Part shown: piece by piece, positions 17,341 to 25,094 of the stretch | Position numbering within the stretch: position 1 is the stretch's first letter | How the letters are laid out: each line of letters opens with the position of its first letter | NCBI GenBank assembly: GCA_022450045.1 | Contig: JAKURD010000030.1 | Span: 1 to 32,629 of the forward strand | Source: Gracilimonas sp. | GTDB taxonomy: Bacteria; Bacteroidota; Rhodothermia; Balneolales; Balneolaceae | Direction of reading: 5' to 3' | DNA length: 32,629 nt | Notes under the pieces: generated by a model | What the model was told of the DNA's origin: nothing | The model's database searches: none | What the model saw: only the letters and a program-made list of their open reading frames with translations | Program-made: the position numbers and the translations under genes

Positions 17341-17371
17341 TTATTCACATTAAGGGACAAAGTTTTCCACA
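17341..17371 (+). promoter_or_regulatory. Two near-consensus DnaA boxes upstream of parA
   Basis: TTATTCACA (17341-17349) and TTTTCCACA (17363-17371) each differ by one base from the DnaA-box consensus TTATCCACA. Both point the same way, 22 bp apart, in the 140-bp gap between parA and the anti-sigma-like gene. They could be DnaA sites controlling parAB or chance matches in A/T-rich DNA. I do not see enough for an origin. Confidence 0.35.
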
Positions 17372-17402
17372 TTTATGACATAAAGTAATGTTTCGGTATT
17401 GC

Positions 17403-17948
17403 TTAATTGGATGAGCCTGTGAGTAAAATACCATTACCAGAGGAATTGGTACCTGTTAGGTCATTCACCAGCTGTAACTTCTCGTAGCTTCTGTCAAGGT
17501 CTGCATCAGGAATAGAGGACGGGCCAGCTTGTTGGTCTGCAGAGAAACGGAGAACCTCATTCCGGTCAACCCAGGGTTCCACGGTTTCAGTCCCGGAAGA
17601 TTGGGTGGCCTGGGAACCTGAATAATCTGAATAGTACATATATCCACCGGTAAAAGCGCCTAAAAGAATAGCCGCCGCTATACCCCTCTTCATAAAAAAA
17701 ATAATGTTCGCTGTACCCGGTTTTCTTTTTGACTGAACCTCTTTAGCCTTTTCAGTTATAGCGGTAGTCAGATCGGCCGGTGGAGTTTTATGAGGGATAC
17801 CTGAAAGCTTCCGATTTGTGGCTCTCAAACTTTCGACTTCGATCAACAGATCTCCATCTTCCCGCATTTGCTTTTCGAACTCCATTTCTTCAGAAGGATC
17901 CATTTCCTTCATCAGATAACGAATAGCTTTGTTTTCATCCGTGTGCAT
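17403..17948 (-). CDS. Putative membrane anti-sigma factor (partner of the upstream ECF sigma factor)
   Basis: A 181-residue protein that I cannot place by sequence alone. The N-terminal part (MHTDENKAIRYLMKEMDPSEEMEFEKQM) resembles the start of bacterial anti-sigma domains. One membrane helix follows around MKRGIAAAILLGAFTGGYMYY, then a Ser/Thr-rich periplasmic tail. No HxxxCxxC zinc motif is present. Its ATG at 17948 overlaps the last 14 bases of the sigma-factor gene, so the two are translationally coupled, the usual arrangement for a sigma/anti-sigma pair. An upstream in-frame ATG (17978) would add ten residues, but they are coded inside the sigma gene. The role is inferred from layout and topology. 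Confidence 0.7.
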   Translation of the reverse strand: MHTDENKAIRYLMKEMDPSEEMEFEKQMREDGDLLIEVESLRATNRKLSGIPHKTPPADLTTAITEKAKEVQSKRKPGTANIIFFMKRGIAAAILLGAFTGGYMYYSDYSGSQATQSSGTETVEPWVDRNEVLRFSADQQAGPSSIPDADLDRSYEKLQLVNDLTGTNSSGNGILLTGSSN

Positions 17949-18576
17949 GTTTTTGCTCTTCTTCTCGTTCTTCCTCAAAATACTTTCTAAGATTTATGAG
18001 TGCATATCGCATACGCCCAAGGGCGGTATTGATGGATACATCAGTTAGTTCTGCGATTTCTTTAAACGGCATTTCGTAATAGTGTCGCAGAAGGACGACT
18101 GATCTCTGCTCTTCAGGAAGTTTGGCAATATGCTTCATCAGACTTGATCGTGTTTCTGTTTCGATCATTTTATCATCAGCATCCACAACACTGTCATCTT
18201 CCATCCTATCAAAATAATCGGTTGAAGAGTCTTCGTCACTCCATCCACTAACGTCAATGTATCGTTTTTGTTTTCTTAAATAATCAATGGTTGCATTATG
18301 TGCAATACGCATTACCCAGGCGATCCATTTTCCCTGTTCATTGTACGTATCATCCATTTTTGTGATCACCTTGGTGAAGGTAGTTTGAAAAAGATCATTG
18401 GCAATTTCAGGATTCATCACCATGCTGTAAATATAGGAATATATTTTTTGCTGGTGGCGATTCATCAATTCATTAAAAGCAGATTCATCCGCATTTTTGC
18501 GGAAGATTTTCACAAGCTCTCGGTCTTTGAGGCTTTTGTAATTAGGTTTTTCAACGTGTCTTTTGATCAATTTCAT
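17935..18576 (-). CDS. ECF-type RNA polymerase sigma factor
   Basis: A sigma-70-family extracytoplasmic-function sigma factor of 213 residues that would direct RNA polymerase to stress-type promoters. Region 2 reads FNELMNRHQQKIYSYIYSMV through WIAWVMRIAHNATIDYLRKQ. An acidic linker follows (DEDSSTDYFDRMEDDSVVDADD), then region 4 with LPEEQRSVVLLRHYYEMPFKEIAELTDVSINTALGRMRYAL, a clear helix-turn-helix. I start at the ATG at 18576 (MKLIKRHVEK); an earlier one at 18618 adds 14 unlikely residues coded inside an upstream inverted repeat. A putative anti-sigma gene overlaps its end by 14 bp. A perfect 13-bp inverted repeat 28-90 bp upstream may regulate it. Confidence 0.92.
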   Translation of the reverse strand: MKLIKRHVEKPNYKSLKDRELVKIFRKNADESAFNELMNRHQQKIYSYIYSMVMNPEIANDLFQTTFTKVITKMDDTYNEQGKWIAWVMRIAHNATIDYLRKQKRYIDVSGWSDEDSSTDYFDRMEDDSVVDADDKMIETETRSSLMKHIAKLPEEQRSVVLLRHYYEMPFKEIAELTDVSINTALGRMRYALINLRKYFEEEREEEQKHAHG

Positions 18577-18603
18577 AATATTGAACCTAAATTTTGGGAT
18601 TCT

Positions 18604-18666
18604 GCTCCAAATAATCAAACCAAAATATGTACTTTTTGTTTCGGTAACATTCAGATTATTTGGAGC
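18604..18666. promoter_or_regulatory. Perfect 13-bp inverted repeat upstream of the sigma-factor gene
   Basis: GCTCCAAATAATC (18604-18616) and GATTATTTGGAGC (18654-18666) are exact reverse complements, separated by 37 nt. The repeat begins 28 bp upstream of the sigma start codon. It could be a paired operator or a long leader hairpin. A second, shorter pair lies next to it: TCAGACG (18670-18676) and CGTCTGA (18696-18702). Confidence 0.6.
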
Positions 18667-18782
18667 GTTTCAGACGGTGCTCCTTTTTACTTTATCGTCT
18701 GATACTATTGTACTGCTGCTAATACGGTATTCATATAACATGTTAATGTGAGCAATTTGGTACTTATTTGGATGGTGACGAG

Positions 18783-20624
18783 CTATCCTGCAAAATAGTT
18801 GTATATCTTTTCCCCCACAGATTTACCCGCCACAGCCTGTATTTCTTCTTTTTGAGCTGCTTTTATTTTTTTTACCGATCCAAATTCCTTAAGCAACTTT
18901 TGAGCGGTCTTCTCTCCCACCCCTTTTATATCAAGCAGTTCTGTTTTAACCGTTCGCTTACTTCTTTTTTGCCGGTGAAAGGTAATGGCAAACCGATGAG
19001 CTTCATCTCGCGCTTGCTGCAATAATTTTAGGGCTGATGATTTTTTGGGGATCATGACCGGATCCGACATACCCGGCAGGAAAATTTCTTCCAGCCGCTT
19101 GGCTAACCCAATGATCTCACATTCTCCATAGAAATCGATTTCTTTAAGTGCTTCCACCGCCGAACTCAACTGACCTTTCCCACCGTCAACAATAATAAGA
19201 TCAGGAATTTGAGATCCTTCTTTCATAACCCGGGAATATCGGCGGTTCAGAATTTCCTTCATGGAAGCAAAATCATCAGGCCCTTCTACTGTTTTTATAT
19301 TGAACCGCTTGTACTCACTCTTTCGGGGCTTAGCATCCACAAAACAGACCATGGAAGCTACCGGGTCGGTTCCCTGTAAATTAGAATTATCGAAACACTC
19401 AATCCTTCGGGGGAGTCGGTCGAGCTTAAGGTGCTCTTTCAGTTCTTTTACAGCATGTGGAATTCGGTCCCGCTCGGCTTTGGCTTTTTCAAGTGCACGC
19501 TCGTTCAGATGTAATTTTGCATTGGCTTGTGCCATCTTGATGAGCTGTTTCTTCTCTCCAATTTGCGGAACATGAACCGGTACGATCTTTCCGCGCTCCT
19601 GCTGTAAATATTGCTCAAGCGGTTCTGTTTCGAGCAACTCATGGCTCAAATAAACTTCATCCGGAATAGCCGCCATATACTGGCCGGTATAATAATCTTC
19701 CACAAAAGATTGCAACATCTCGCCCATTTCCAGTCCTTCAATATTTTTTAGGAATCGATGAAATTTTCCGATCATCTTTCCTTCCCTAACTTTAAACAGT
19801 ACCCCGCATGCCTCGCCGATCTCTTGATCTTTTCGAATGGCAAACACATCACGGTCCACTTTTTTAGAGACCACCATTTTCATCTTCTGACTGTAGTGCT
19901 GAACAGCTTCCAGACTATCGCGAAGCTGAGCGGCCTCCTCAAACGCCAGTGCATCAGAAGCGATCTGCATTTCTTCTTTCAACTCCCGGATCAACTGATC
20001 GGTCTTCCCATTTAACATTCGGTCTACTTTTTTGATAGTGGCCTGGTACATTTCATCGTCCCAATCACCGGAACAATTTTCGAGGTAATCATCAAAGCAG
20101 GAATGCCATTTGGGTACGCCCCGGGTTTTATCAATCGTTTTTTGTGAAACGGCACACGTACAAAGCCCAAATGCTTTCCGAATGGTTTCCAGCATCCTTT
20201 TCATGGCGCCCACGCTGTCATATGGGCCGTAGTATTTACTTCCGTCTTTTACCACGGTTCGGGTCGGAAATACCCTCGGTTTGGTCTCATCGGTGATGCA
20301 GATGTATGGATAGGACTTATCATCCCGATACATAATATTGTATCGGGGCTGATATTGTTTGATGAGATTGTTCTCTAAAATAAGTGCCTCAGCCTCAGAA
20401 TCCGTCACAAATACTTCCAGATCATCTATTTTAGCGACCATGGTTTTGATACGCCCGTCTGCAGGACGGGAATCCTGAAAATATGATCGAACACGATTCC
20501 GCAACCGTTTGGCCTTCCCCACATACAACACCGAGTTGTTGGCATCTCTATAGATATACACGCCCGGCGAGGCGGGCAAATTTGCGACTTTCTCTGAGAG
20601 TTTTACTTGTCCTTCGTTGCTCAT
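18783..20624 (-). CDS. uvrC: UvrABC system protein C (excinuclease subunit)
   Basis: The nuclease that cuts DNA on both sides of a lesion after loading by UvrB. The 613-residue protein has all expected parts: GIY-YIG domain (GVYIYRDANNSVLYVGKAKR, residues 21-40), UVR UvrB-binding motif (about 210-245, ALAFEEAAQLRDSLEAV), an RNase H-like domain with CFDNSNLQGTDPVAS and GGKGQLSSAVEAL, and tandem helix-hairpin-helix (LLDIKGVGEKTAQKLL). The iron-sulfur cysteines known from E. coli UvrC (154, 166, 174, 178) map to Cys157, Cys176, Cys184 and Trp188; an extra Cys155 may stand in for the missing fourth ligand. The ATG at 20624 gives a normal N-terminus. It is the first gene of the long minus-strand run. 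Confidence 0.96.
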   Translation of the reverse strand: MSNEGQVKLSEKVANLPASPGVYIYRDANNSVLYVGKAKRLRNRVRSYFQDSRPADGRIKTMVAKIDDLEVFVTDSEAEALILENNLIKQYQPRYNIMYRDDKSYPYICITDETKPRVFPTRTVVKDGSKYYGPYDSVGAMKRMLETIRKAFGLCTCAVSQKTIDKTRGVPKWHSCFDDYLENCSGDWDDEMYQATIKKVDRMLNGKTDQLIRELKEEMQIASDALAFEEAAQLRDSLEAVQHYSQKMKMVVSKKVDRDVFAIRKDQEIGEACGVLFKVREGKMIGKFHRFLKNIEGLEMGEMLQSFVEDYYTGQYMAAIPDEVYLSHELLETEPLEQYLQQERGKIVPVHVPQIGEKKQLIKMAQANAKLHLNERALEKAKAERDRIPHAVKELKEHLKLDRLPRRIECFDNSNLQGTDPVASMVCFVDAKPRKSEYKRFNIKTVEGPDDFASMKEILNRRYSRVMKEGSQIPDLIIVDGGKGQLSSAVEALKEIDFYGECEIIGLAKRLEEIFLPGMSDPVMIPKKSSALKLLQQARDEAHRFAITFHRQKRSKRTVKTELLDIKGVGEKTAQKLLKEFGSVKKIKAAQKEEIQAVAGKSVGEKIYNYFAG

Positions 20625-20684
20625 GAGCTAAAGATAATAGAATTCGATTGGTGATTACACCCATTCCGGTAATTTTTCTTCTCC

Positions 20685-20706
20685 TTACAAAGCTCCGGCT
20701 TTGTAA
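20685..20706. repeat. Hairpin 1 of the uvrC upstream cluster
   Basis: TTACAAAGC and GCTTTGTAA form a perfect 9-bp stem around TCCG. The tract CTCCTTACAA just upstream recurs 42 bp later. Confidence 0.7.
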
Positions 20707-20760
20707 TGCAGTCCCTGAAGCTCCTCCTTACAATCATTTGCAATGGTAACACCATAGCCC

Positions 20761-20807
20761 AACCTCCGGGAACCAACAATGAAAATGGTACCCATCGGGC
20801 GGAGGTT
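20761..20807. repeat. Hairpin 2 of the uvrC upstream cluster
   Basis: AACCTCCG (20761-20768) and CGGAGGTT (20800-20807) are a perfect 8-bp inverted repeat with a 31-nt interior. Confidence 0.6.
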
Positions 20808-20829
20808 AATGCATTAATCATTCATAAAT

Positions 20830-20874
20830 CCCGTCCTGAAGGACGGGGCTGTGGTCTGTGATCCCGCTGGGATC
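20830..20874. repeat. Paired hairpins 3 and 4 of the uvrC upstream cluster
   Basis: CCCGTCCT-GA-AGGACGGG (20830-20847) is a perfect 8-bp stem. Twelve bases later GATCCC-GCT-GGGATC (20860-20874) is a perfect 6-bp stem. Two G/C-rich hairpins side by side resemble REP-type extragenic palindromes. Confidence 0.7.
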
Positions 20875-21080
20875 GTTTCATGATCCGAGGCCATCTCTAA
20901 ATCCTGAAAATCCCGGTTCAAAATCCGCAGTATTACAAACAGCGGCCATCTTCTCGATCCGTCTCATCCGCAACCTGTCCCTAAAACTATCGGGGTTCTA
21001 TACCTTTTCGTGTTTTAGAGATTTCGCGGCCCCAAAAAATCGTTCTATTATTAGTTCAAGGAATTCATAATTTTGAGTCT

Positions 21081-21773
21081 ATGGATACAACCAAAACTAC
21101 TCCCAACATTCCCATTATTTACGAAGACAATCACCTGCTGGTGATCGATAAGCCGTCAGGATTACTTTCGCAAGAAGATCATACCGGCGAGCCTGACGTT
21201 CTGAATCTTTGTAAACAATACATCAAAAAGAAATACAATAAGCCGGGTGATGTTTTTTTAGGATTGGTTCACCGTCTGGATCGCCCGGTGAGTGGAGTAA
21301 TGGTATTAGCAAGAACCTCAAAAGCAGCTTCCCGCCTCTCCTATCAAATTCGAAAGCGAACCATTAACAAAACCTATTGGGCACTGGTTGAAGGTCAGGC
21401 ACCGGTATTTGGAGAGTTTGTCCATTTCCTCAAAAAGGATAGCCGAACCAATGTTGTAAAGGCGTATAAATCACCGAAAGGGGACGCAAAGGAATCCCGC
21501 TTGAAGTTCATCAGTATCAAACAAAGTGCTAAATTCACCGTCGTTGAAGTGGATCTGATCACAGGCCGGCCACACCAAATTCGGGTGCAATTTGCCAAAG
21601 AAGGACACCCGCTTTGGGGAGATCATAAATATGGAAATCCTGACAAAAGGGGAAATCAGAACATTGCGCTGCGATCAGTAAAAATGGAGCTTGAACATCC
21701 TACCAAAAAAGAACTTATGATCTTCAAAGCCCCCAAACCCAAAGGTCGGCCCTGGAACATGTTCGAATATTAA
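21081..21773 (+). CDS. RluA-family pseudouridine synthase
   Basis: Converts specific uridines in ribosomal or transfer RNA to pseudouridine. The catalytic motif HRLDRPVSG carries Asp67, and the family phrases TYWALVEG and TGRPHQIRVQFA are intact. At 230 residues it lacks the N-terminal S4 RNA-binding domain of RluC/RluD, as in the shorter RluA and TruC groups; the target site cannot be assigned. The ATG at 21081 begins MDTTKTTP, with the domain starting at IPIIYEDNHLLVIDKPSG. It stands alone on the plus strand, between the hairpin cluster and the 170-bp repeat. Confidence 0.93.
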   Translation: MDTTKTTPNIPIIYEDNHLLVIDKPSGLLSQEDHTGEPDVLNLCKQYIKKKYNKPGDVFLGLVHRLDRPVSGVMVLARTSKAASRLSYQIRKRTINKTYWALVEGQAPVFGEFVHFLKKDSRTNVVKAYKSPKGDAKESRLKFISIKQSAKFTVVEVDLITGRPHQIRVQFAKEGHPLWGDHKYGNPDKRGNQNIALRSVKMELEHPTKKELMIFKAPKPKGRPWNMFEY

Positions 21774-21783
21774 ACACACTTCA

Positions 21784-21953
21784 AACCTGAGTTCGATTAA
21801 AAAGTAGGTTCTATCATAGACAAGATGGTCATTTCGCGGCGAATGCCCGAAATCTACTTGTTTCTTACGTATCTATGATTGAATTACTGCCAATAATAAG
21901 ATCCCTGCCTTCGCAGGGATGACTTTTTAGGCATTTTTCAGGCTATCAATAAT
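21784..21953 (-). repeat. About 170-bp dispersed repeat, copy R1
   Basis: The reverse complement of this stretch matches 32316-32486 almost throughout; by hand I count about 16 substitutions and one indel, roughly 90% identity. It contains a perfect hairpin ATCCCTGC-CTTC-GCAGGGAT (21901-21920) and an imperfect palindrome CATTTCGCGGCGAATG (21830-21845). The hairpin core resembles a short extragenic palindrome that I recognise from many bacterial genomes. It fills the gap between the pseudouridine synthase and the histidine kinase. Confidence 0.88.
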
Positions 21954-21969
21954 CGAGATCAGGTTTCAA

Positions 21970-23835
21970 CTATACTTCAGTATGAAGGTTCGACCCCGAT
22001 TTGGATGTGTTATTAGAGAATCGGAGTTCATAATGCGTACCCTTTTCAGAAGAGATATTGACATCCGCATTAATTTGTTCGGAGTAAGACATGACCAAAG
22101 TCGTCCCCAATGTTGGGCTTTCTTCGAACTTAAAATCTTCGGGCAGCCCAATCCCGTCATCCTCGACACTCAGATAGATCTCATCTTCCTTCAGTTTTAA
22201 CCTAACCCACACATTCCCCTCATCCCTCCCATCAAATGCAAACGTGTACGCATTGGAAACTAACTCATTGACGATCAGTGCAAGAGGTACAGCCTGATTT
22301 AGATTCATGTAAATGGATTCAGAACTAATATTCAGTTTAATATCTTTTTCATTAGGACTGAGTTTATCTGTCAACACGGTCAGTACTTCTTTAAGGTAGT
22401 GCTCAAAATCGATCCCGGTAAAATCTTTGGCTTTATATAATTCCTCATGAATCATTGCCATTGACTTCACTCGCATGTAGTTTGATAACAGTACTGATTT
22501 TGTTCCCTCGTCTTCTGAGATCAACTCCTGAAGCTGCAGAAACCCTGATATCACTGCAAGATTATTTTTTACCCTATGATGAACTTCTTGCAGCAATACT
22601 TCTTTTTCATTAATCAGATTTTTTAAACTGGATTGATACTCTACCTGCTCAGCTACCGATTGTCCCGTTCCAAGAAAATACTTCTTCCCGCTATTTTCAA
22701 ATGCAATTGCATGATATAAATAAGGTTCTTTTGAGCCGTCTTTCATCACCAAGTCAGCCTGAATAGAACCTTCAAATCCATTCATCGTTCTTCTTACATA
22801 TTCGCTAACTCTCTGTATATCCTCGCCTTCGAAGAAATCTGCAGGACTTAGATCAACAAGCTCCTCCTCCGTCCTTCCGGTTGTCTCAACGATGTTTTTA
22901 TTCCATCGAATAAAATTCATTTCCTCATCAAACATATAAAAATGACTCGGAAGTGCATTGATAATGGTGTCACTGAGCTTTTTCTCTTGTTTAAGATCTT
23001 TTTCTATGAGTTTTCTTTGAGTTATATTCTGAAATGCGATCAGCCACTTGCCATATTTCTGAGTGGTATTTACTTCCAGGAAAACTTCTTCCCCTTCAAT
23101 ATTCTCCAGCGAAGTTTCCATCTTGACCGGGTGTTTGCCGCCTGCTTCATGCCACTTTTTCAACTCATCCAGATAATTCCAGCCTGGGAATAATTCGTTT
23201 AACGGACGATCATCATTTTCACTAATCAGCTTCGAAAGCAGCTCATTTCCATTACTATTCTTATGCTCGATCTTTTGGGTTTCTGGGTTCACGATCAGCA
23301 TAGCCTCTACCGAAGCTTCAAGAAATGCAGTCAAAGTGGCCAGATCTTTGTTTTTCTTTTTAAGCTCAAGACGTGATTCCACTTCATTAGCTATAATAGC
23401 CAGTGACTCCAGCTGCGCATCACTTAATTGCTTGGGCTCCTGGCCTAATACACAAATTGTTCCAATATTCTGCCCCTTACCTTTGATATTGAAACCAGCA
23501 TAAAATCGCACATTGGGACTTTCAACTACAAATGCAAAATTACGGAACCGGTCATCTTTAAGAGTATCCTCAACCACCATATAGGTCTCATCTTGAATGG
23601 TATAATGACAAAAGGCTGCTTCCTGAGGAGTTTCTTTAACATCATTGCCAAAATTTGCTTTACTCCAGGACCGAACCCCATCCAGAAAATTCAATTTTGC
23701 GAATGGTACATCACAGACCTGTGCAGCTAATTTAACCAGGTTATCAAATTCTTTCTCTTCCTTGGTATCTAAAATTTCATATGAGTGTAATGCCTCAACT
23801 CTCTTTTGTTCTTCTCTTGTATCTACATTAGTCAT
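21970..23835 (-). CDS. Sensor histidine kinase: GAF, two PAS domains, HisKA_2 and HATPase
   Basis: A soluble 621-residue two-component sensor. An N-terminal GAF domain (about 15-155, ending in NIGTICVLGQEP) is followed by a degenerate PAS (about 165-275, FQNITQRK), a second PAS (about 285-400, FFEGEDIQRVSEYVRR) and the kinase core. The phospho-acceptor is probably His420 in LLQEVHHRVKNNLAVISGF, the HisKA_2 pattern. The ATP-binding domain shows NELVSNAYTFAF and VEDDGIGLPEDF. No membrane segment is present, so it senses an internal or diffusible signal; bound ligands cannot be read. No response regulator is adjacent. Its stop lies 17 bp from repeat R1. The kinase class is clear, the signal unknown. 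Confidence 0.93.
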   Translation of the reverse strand: MTNVDTREEQKRVEALHSYEILDTKEEKEFDNLVKLAAQVCDVPFAKLNFLDGVRSWSKANFGNDVKETPQEAAFCHYTIQDETYMVVEDTLKDDRFRNFAFVVESPNVRFYAGFNIKGKGQNIGTICVLGQEPKQLSDAQLESLAIIANEVESRLELKKKNKDLATLTAFLEASVEAMLIVNPETQKIEHKNSNGNELLSKLISENDDRPLNELFPGWNYLDELKKWHEAGGKHPVKMETSLENIEGEEVFLEVNTTQKYGKWLIAFQNITQRKLIEKDLKQEKKLSDTIINALPSHFYMFDEEMNFIRWNKNIVETTGRTEEELVDLSPADFFEGEDIQRVSEYVRRTMNGFEGSIQADLVMKDGSKEPYLYHAIAFENSGKKYFLGTGQSVAEQVEYQSSLKNLINEKEVLLQEVHHRVKNNLAVISGFLQLQELISEDEGTKSVLLSNYMRVKSMAMIHEELYKAKDFTGIDFEHYLKEVLTVLTDKLSPNEKDIKLNISSESIYMNLNQAVPLALIVNELVSNAYTFAFDGRDEGNVWVRLKLKEDEIYLSVEDDGIGLPEDFKFEESPTLGTTLVMSYSEQINADVNISSEKGTHYELRFSNNTSKSGSNLHTEV

Positions 23836-23923
23836 ATTCAGCCTTTAAAAATTTCTGTACTGTGTTACGTATGCTTCTCTAATTTTCGGAGTTTTTTTAA
23901 ATTATTATGCCTTTAATATACTG

Positions 23924-24790
23924 TTATTGTTGAAAAAATAAAGTGTCAGTCAGGCTGTCTATCAGTGTCGAATCCAATCCTCCTAAAGATAGAGTATCTG
24001 CAAAACTTGAATCATTAGCTATCGTTAATCCAGTATTTTCTACTGTATCGGGGAAGAATGCAACTGAGTCCTGAGGGGGATATTGCTTAGGCGTGAAACG
24101 AAGTCCGCTTAGCTGTTCCATATTCCTGAGGATCCAATTACTCCTGTTCAATACATAATCGGAAGGAGGTTCCGGTTCTATGATCTTTGGATTTGGCAGT
24201 ACCGTCATCATTCGGGCAGATTCTTTGGGAGTCAAAGCCGAAGCAGGTTTTCCATAATAGTGATCAGAAGCTGTACTGATCCCAAACATCCCCCGGCCAA
24301 ATTCTGCGATATTCAGATACACTTCCATAATCCGGTCTTTGGTCCAAAAAAGTTCGATGAGAAGCGCAATTCCGGCCTCTAATCCCTTTCTGATATAGCT
24401 TTGTGCGGGTGATAAAAATAAATTTTTTGCCACTTGCTGAGTTATTGTACTCGCACCGCGAACCCTTCCACTTTGCTCCCTTTCCTCAATAGCCTCTTCG
24501 ATGGCCGCGAGATCCAGTCCCCAATGCTCATAAAACCGCTGATCCTCGGAAGCGACCAGCGCCAATTTCAAATGATCTGGAATCTCTTCATCCGGAATCC
24601 AAAATTCTCGCAGGTTATACCTTTCTTTGCCTAACTCCTCCCAATTTTCTTGCAGGGTAAAGGCTGTGAAAGGTGGATTCACCCACCGAAGGAGAATGAT
24701 CAAAAGGCAAAACCAAAACATCCAGCCGAGTAATACTCCTCCGGCTATCTGTCCATATTTTTTCCATGATTTTGACGTACGCTCCTTCAT
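23924..24790 (-). CDS. mtgA: Monofunctional biosynthetic peptidoglycan transglycosylase
   Basis: A membrane-anchored glycosyltransferase of family 51 that polymerises lipid II into glycan strands. One membrane helix (about 15-36) precedes the domain. The catalytic glutamate is Glu82 in ASEDQRFYEHWG; the other family motifs RGASTITQQVAKNLFL, KDRIMEVYLNIAEFG and YYGKPASAL follow in order. No transpeptidase domain is present. At 288 residues it is some 45 residues longer than typical MtgA. The extra C-terminal tail (ENTGLTIANDSSFADTLSLGG and on) is rich in Ser, Asp, Leu and Thr and has no recognisable fold. Single gene; the upstream gap holds nothing I can name. Confidence 0.94.
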   Translation of the reverse strand: MKERTSKSWKKYGQIAGGVLLGWMFWFCLLIILLRWVNPPFTAFTLQENWEELGKERYNLREFWIPDEEIPDHLKLALVASEDQRFYEHWGLDLAAIEEAIEEREQSGRVRGASTITQQVAKNLFLSPAQSYIRKGLEAGIALLIELFWTKDRIMEVYLNIAEFGRGMFGISTASDHYYGKPASALTPKESARMMTVLPNPKIIEPEPPSDYVLNRSNWILRNMEQLSGLRFTPKQYPPQDSVAFFPDTVENTGLTIANDSSFADTLSLGGLDSTLIDSLTDTLFFQQ

Positions 24791-25094
24791 AAGCCAAAGA
24801 TATCATTTTTGTAAGAAAAACTGGTCTTTAAGGATTTTGTTTCTTAGAAATGCCCGGATCTTAAAAACTCCGGGGCGTAAGCAATATGTCCTTACTAATC
24901 TCACATCCCCCTGCAAATGATTAAAGATCATTTACGATCCTTCTTCCAAGAGGGAATTTCTGCGGTCCAAAATTAGGTGTAAGTTTTAACTACTTCTTCT
25001 TTTTTGCACAACTCCAGATCTTGTATCAAAAATTCTCCCATTGAAGGGAGGCCGGTTGAAAGCTTCAGCTTGAAACCAGAGGAATGTAAGTGAT
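24791..25094. other. 304-bp gene-free gap between rmuC and mtgA
   Basis: No gene, strong terminator or repeat of the window's families is visible. The only structure I see is a weak AAATGA and TCATTT pair near 24915-24935. Confidence 0.5.

Larger units (their letters stand above)
20625..21080. other. 456-bp gene-free gap with a cluster of four hairpins
   Basis: No credible gene. Between the uvrC start and the pseudouridine synthase start stand four clean palindromes (listed separately) within 190 bp, followed by about 200 bp without visible structure. Both flanking genes point outward, so two promoters should be here; I cannot place them. Similar hairpin clusters occur around REP-type or degraded transposon ends. 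Confidence 0.6.

Noticed and set aside
17263..17402. Chromosomal parS site beside parAB
   Set aside because: I searched the parAB neighbourhood for the near-palindromic consensus around CACGTG and saw none; parS may lie outside the window.
20621..20821. Open frame upstream of uvrC on the minus strand
   Set aside because: It runs through three palindromes and has no protein-like pattern.
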